From Sphingopyxis sp. HIX (lineage in GTDB: Bacteria > Pseudomonadota > Alphaproteobacteria > Sphingomonadales > Sphingomonadaceae), in contig NZ_LNSB01000021.1 of the NCBI RefSeq assembly GCF_001468285.1, positions 1 through 64,000 of the forward strand: 64,000 bases of DNA, read 5' to 3'. A program made the translations under genes and the position numbers. This document shows positions 61,897 to 64,000 of this stretch, one piece after another. Under the pieces are notes generated by a model. That model searched no databases and was not told the origin of the DNA. It saw only the letters and a program-made list of their open reading frames with translations. Position 1 is the first letter of the stretch; each line of letters opens with the position of its first letter.

Positions 61897-63495
61897 TCAC
61901 ATCCTGAACACCCCGAACCCGCGCTCTTCCACCGGCGCATTCAGCGTTGCAGCAAAGGCCAGCCCCAGCACATCGCGCGTCTGGGCCGGGTCGATGATGC
62001 CATCGTCCCACAGCCGCGCGGTCGCGTGATAGGGGTTGCCTTCGTCTTCATATTTCTGCCGGATCGGCGCCTTGAAGGCTTCGGCCTCCTCGGGCGTCCA
62101 TTTGTCGGCGTCGCGATGCACCGTCGCCAGCACGCTCGCCGCCTGCTCGCCGCCCATCACCGAAATCCGCGCATTGGGCCAGGTGAACAAAAACCGCGGC
62201 GAATAGGCGCGCCCGCACATCCCATAATTGCCTGCGCCGAAGCTGCCGCCGATCAGCACCGTGATCTTCGGCACCGTCGCGGTCGCGACCGCGGTCACCA
62301 GCTTCGCGCCATGTTTTGCAATGCCTTCGGCCTCATACTTCCCACCGACCATGAAGCCGCTGATATTCTGCAGGAAGAGCAGGGGAATGCGCCGCTGCTG
62401 CGCCAATTCGATGAAATGCGCGCCCTTCACGGCGCTTTCGCTGAACAGTACGCCGTTGTTGGCGAGGATCGCGACCGGGATGCCCCAGATATGCGCGAAG
62501 CCGCACACCAAGGTGCTGCCGTAATTCGCCTTGAACTCGTGAAACTCGCTGCCGTCGACGACGCGCGCGATCACCTCGTGCACGTCATAAGGCGCGCGCA
62601 CATCCTGCGGGATCACGCCATAGAGCTCGGCCGCATCATATTTGGGCGGCCGCGGATCCTTGATCGCCACGTCGAACCCCGCGTCGCTCCCCAAATGGCT
62701 GACGATATCGCGCACGATCGTCAGCGCATGCTCGTCATTCTCGGCGAGATGATCGACGACGCCCGATTTCTTCGCGTGGAGATCGCCGCCGCCGAGGTCC
62801 TCGGCGCTGATTTCCTCGCCCGTCGCCGCTTTCACCAGCGGCGGGCCGGCGAGGAAGATCGTGCCCTGATTGCGCACGATCACGGTTTCGTCCGACATCG
62901 CGGGCACATAGGCGCCGCCCGCGGTGCAACTGCCCATCACGCAGGCGATCTGCGGGATGCGCTTCGCCGACATCGTCGCCTGGTTGAAGAAGATGCGCCC
63001 GAAATGATCGCGGTCGGGAAAGACCTGGTCCTGGTGCGGCAGGTTCGCGCCGCCGCTGTCGACGAGATAGATGCACGGCAGGCGGTTCGCCTCGGCAATC
63101 TCCTGCGCGCGGAGATGCTTCTTCACCGTCATCGGATAATAGGTGCCGCCCTTCACCGTGGCGTCGTTGCACACGATCATGCACTGGCGCCCCGACACGC
63201 GCCCGATGCCGCAGATCAGCCCGGCGCCGGGCACTTCGCCCTCATAGAGGTCGTTCGCCGCGAGCTGGCCGATTTCGAGGAAGGGCGAGCCCGGATCGAG
63301 CAGCCGCTCGACGCGTTCGCGCGGCAGCAATTTGCCGCGGCTCGTGTGGCGCTCGCGCGATTTTTCGTTGCCGCCCAGCGCCGCTTCGGCGACGCGCGCG
63401 CGCAGCTCATCCTTCAGCGCTTCGTTATGCGCGGCATTGGCGCGATAGCCCTCGCCATCGGCATTGATCATGGTTCCCAGGACCGGTGCGCTCAC
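61897..63495 (-). CDS. liuB: Acyl-CoA carboxylase carboxyltransferase subunit (methylcrotonyl-CoA beta type)
   Basis: 532 residues. Biotin-dependent carboxyltransferase with [98 protein letters not shown] and [34 protein letters not shown], the last typical of MCC-beta. It transfers CO2 from biotin to 3-methylcrotonyl-CoA or a similar acyl-CoA. The start is GTG 63495 with GGGAGAG 8 nt upstream, giving the normal length; the longer frame is rejected. Confidence 0.92.
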   Translation of the reverse strand: MSAPVLGTMINADGEGYRANAAHNEALKDELRARVAEAALGGNEKSRERHTSRGKLLPRERVERLLDPGSPFLEIGQLAANDLYEGEVPGAGLICGIGRVSGRQCMIVCNDATVKGGTYYPMTVKKHLRAQEIAEANRLPCIYLVDSGGANLPHQDQVFPDRDHFGRIFFNQATMSAKRIPQIACVMGSCTAGGAYVPAMSDETVIVRNQGTIFLAGPPLVKAATGEEISAEDLGGGDLHAKKSGVVDHLAENDEHALTIVRDIVSHLGSDAGFDVAIKDPRPPKYDAAELYGVIPQDVRAPYDVHEVIARVVDGSEFHEFKANYGSTLVCGFAHIWGIPVAILANNGVLFSESAVKGAHFIELAQQRRIPLLFLQNISGFMVGGKYEAEGIAKHGAKLVTAVATATVPKITVLIGGSFGAGNYGMCGRAYSPRFLFTWPNARISVMGGEQAASVLATVHRDADKWTPEEAEAFKAPIRQKYEDEGNPYHATARLWDDGIIDPAQTRDVLGLAFAATLNAPVEERGFGVFRM

Positions 63496-63641
63496 GTCGA
63501 TTTCTCTCCCGTTCAGAAAGGCGGGGTTAGCCGGTCGTTCGTCGATTGGAAAGCGCCGCAGGCCGAAATCGGGTGGCGTTGAAACCATCGGCACACAGGC
63601 CCGTTGCTTCGGCATATTTTCCCAACACAAGGTCGTCCGCC

Positions 63642-64000
63642 ATGAACCATCGCTTCCTCGCCATCCTGCTGTCCAGCGCCGCCATCCTCGGCTCCACCGC
63701 CGCCTGTACCAGCGGCAAGGAGGAAAGCAGCGCCGCTTACACCGTCGGCACCGACCTCGGCATCAGTAAGGCCGCGATGGACTCGGCGGCCAAGCCGGGC
63801 GACGATTTCTACGCTTACGCCAACGGCAATTGGGACAAGACCACCGAAATCCCTGCCGACCGCTCGTCGATCGGTGCCTTCTATGTGGCGCAGCTCGAAA
63901 CCGAAAAGCGCAACCGCGAGCTGGTCGACGCGATCGTCAAGGGCGACGCCGCTGCCGACACCAACGAGGGCCGCATCGCCGCTTTCTACAAGGCCTATAC
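63642..64000 (+). CDS. M13-family metallopeptidase, 5' part only
   Basis: The first ~119 residues of a gene cut by the window end. A lipoprotein signal ([17 protein letters not shown]) is followed by [28 protein letters not shown], the N-terminal hallmark of M13 (neprilysin/PepO-type) zinc peptidases. The catalytic HExxH would lie downstream, outside the window. It is exported to the periplasm or outer membrane and is divergent from the carboxylase operon. Confidence 0.88.
   Translation, partial: MNHRFLAILLSSAAILGSTAACTSGKEESSAAYTVGTDLGISKAAMDSAAKPGDDFYAYANGNWDKTTEIPADRSSIGAFYVAQLETEKRNRELVDAIVKGDAAADTNEGRIAAFYKAY

Overview
The window is a GC-rich, densely coded stretch of about 64 kb. It most resembles a Sphingomonadaceae-type alphaproteobacterium (Sphingopyxis/Sphingomonas-like); this is inferred from gene content and codon style, not from a marker-gene comparison. 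Long antisense open frames are common, as expected at this GC content, and are not treated as genes.

Layout. 0.1-8.9 kb: mixed housekeeping (MHS-type MFS transporter, rsmD, rluB, a single-domain response regulator, ampG, a TPR protein, a family III CoA-transferase facing an HMG-CoA lyase, a small Cys-rich lipoprotein). 8.85-20.1 kb: an ABC-dependent (group 2/3 type) capsule locus starting with kdsA, then kpsS, kpsM, kpsE, kpsT (opposite strand), three GT4 glycosyltransferases, kpsD, a short kpsC and an FkbM methyltransferase. 21.0-31.8 kb: three consecutive large RTX proteins, the third an M10 serralysin-type protease. 31.8-33.6 kb: kpsF and kdsB/kpsU, which return to Kdo synthesis. 33.6-36.7 kb: the type I secretion ABC transporter and its HlyD-like adaptor. 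Secretion system and substrates are thus nested inside the capsule/Kdo locus. 36.98-37.05 kb: tRNA-Lys(TTT). 37-42.8 kb: folK, a family 5-like uracil-DNA glycosylase, rppH, an esterase and korAB. 42.8-52.3 kb: a GxxExxY gene between inverted repeats, a YdjM-like protein, a photolyase, cfa, a serine hydrolase, two small membrane proteins, an SDR, purF, hisI and a lipoprotein. 52.3-64 kb: a MerR regulator with a palindromic operator candidate, an acyl-CoA dehydrogenase, a PLD-family protein, a TIR-TM-DUF3617 fusion, and a minus-strand operon (carboxyltransferase subunit, microprotein, DUF559 nuclease, biotin carboxylase subunit, MaoC, HpcH/CitE-like) resembling leucine/isovalerate catabolism. 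The window ends inside an M13 peptidase gene.

How they work together. KpsF, KdsA and KdsB supply CMP-Kdo (KdsC is not in the window). KpsS/KpsC would build the poly-Kdo lipid linker, the GT4 enzymes the repeat unit, and KpsMTED export it. The RTX proteins share a closely similar C-terminal module and very probably leave through the adjacent T1SS.

Most striking observation. A cassette of intergenic palindromic repeats plus a DUF559 (PD-(D/E)XK-like) nuclease gene sits at the 5' end of the biotin-carboxylase gene of the catabolic operon. It is bracketed by an imperfect direct duplication of about 30 bp of that gene's first codons. The repeats supply new Shine-Dalgarno sequences, and GTGA overlaps couple remnant, nuclease and carboxylase, so the insertion looks non-polar by design. 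A second short nuclease-like gene (GxxExxY) is enclosed by its own ~37-bp inverted repeats. A three-repeat microprotein next to the first cassette and the TIR-TM-DUF3617 protein are further candidates for undescribed biology.
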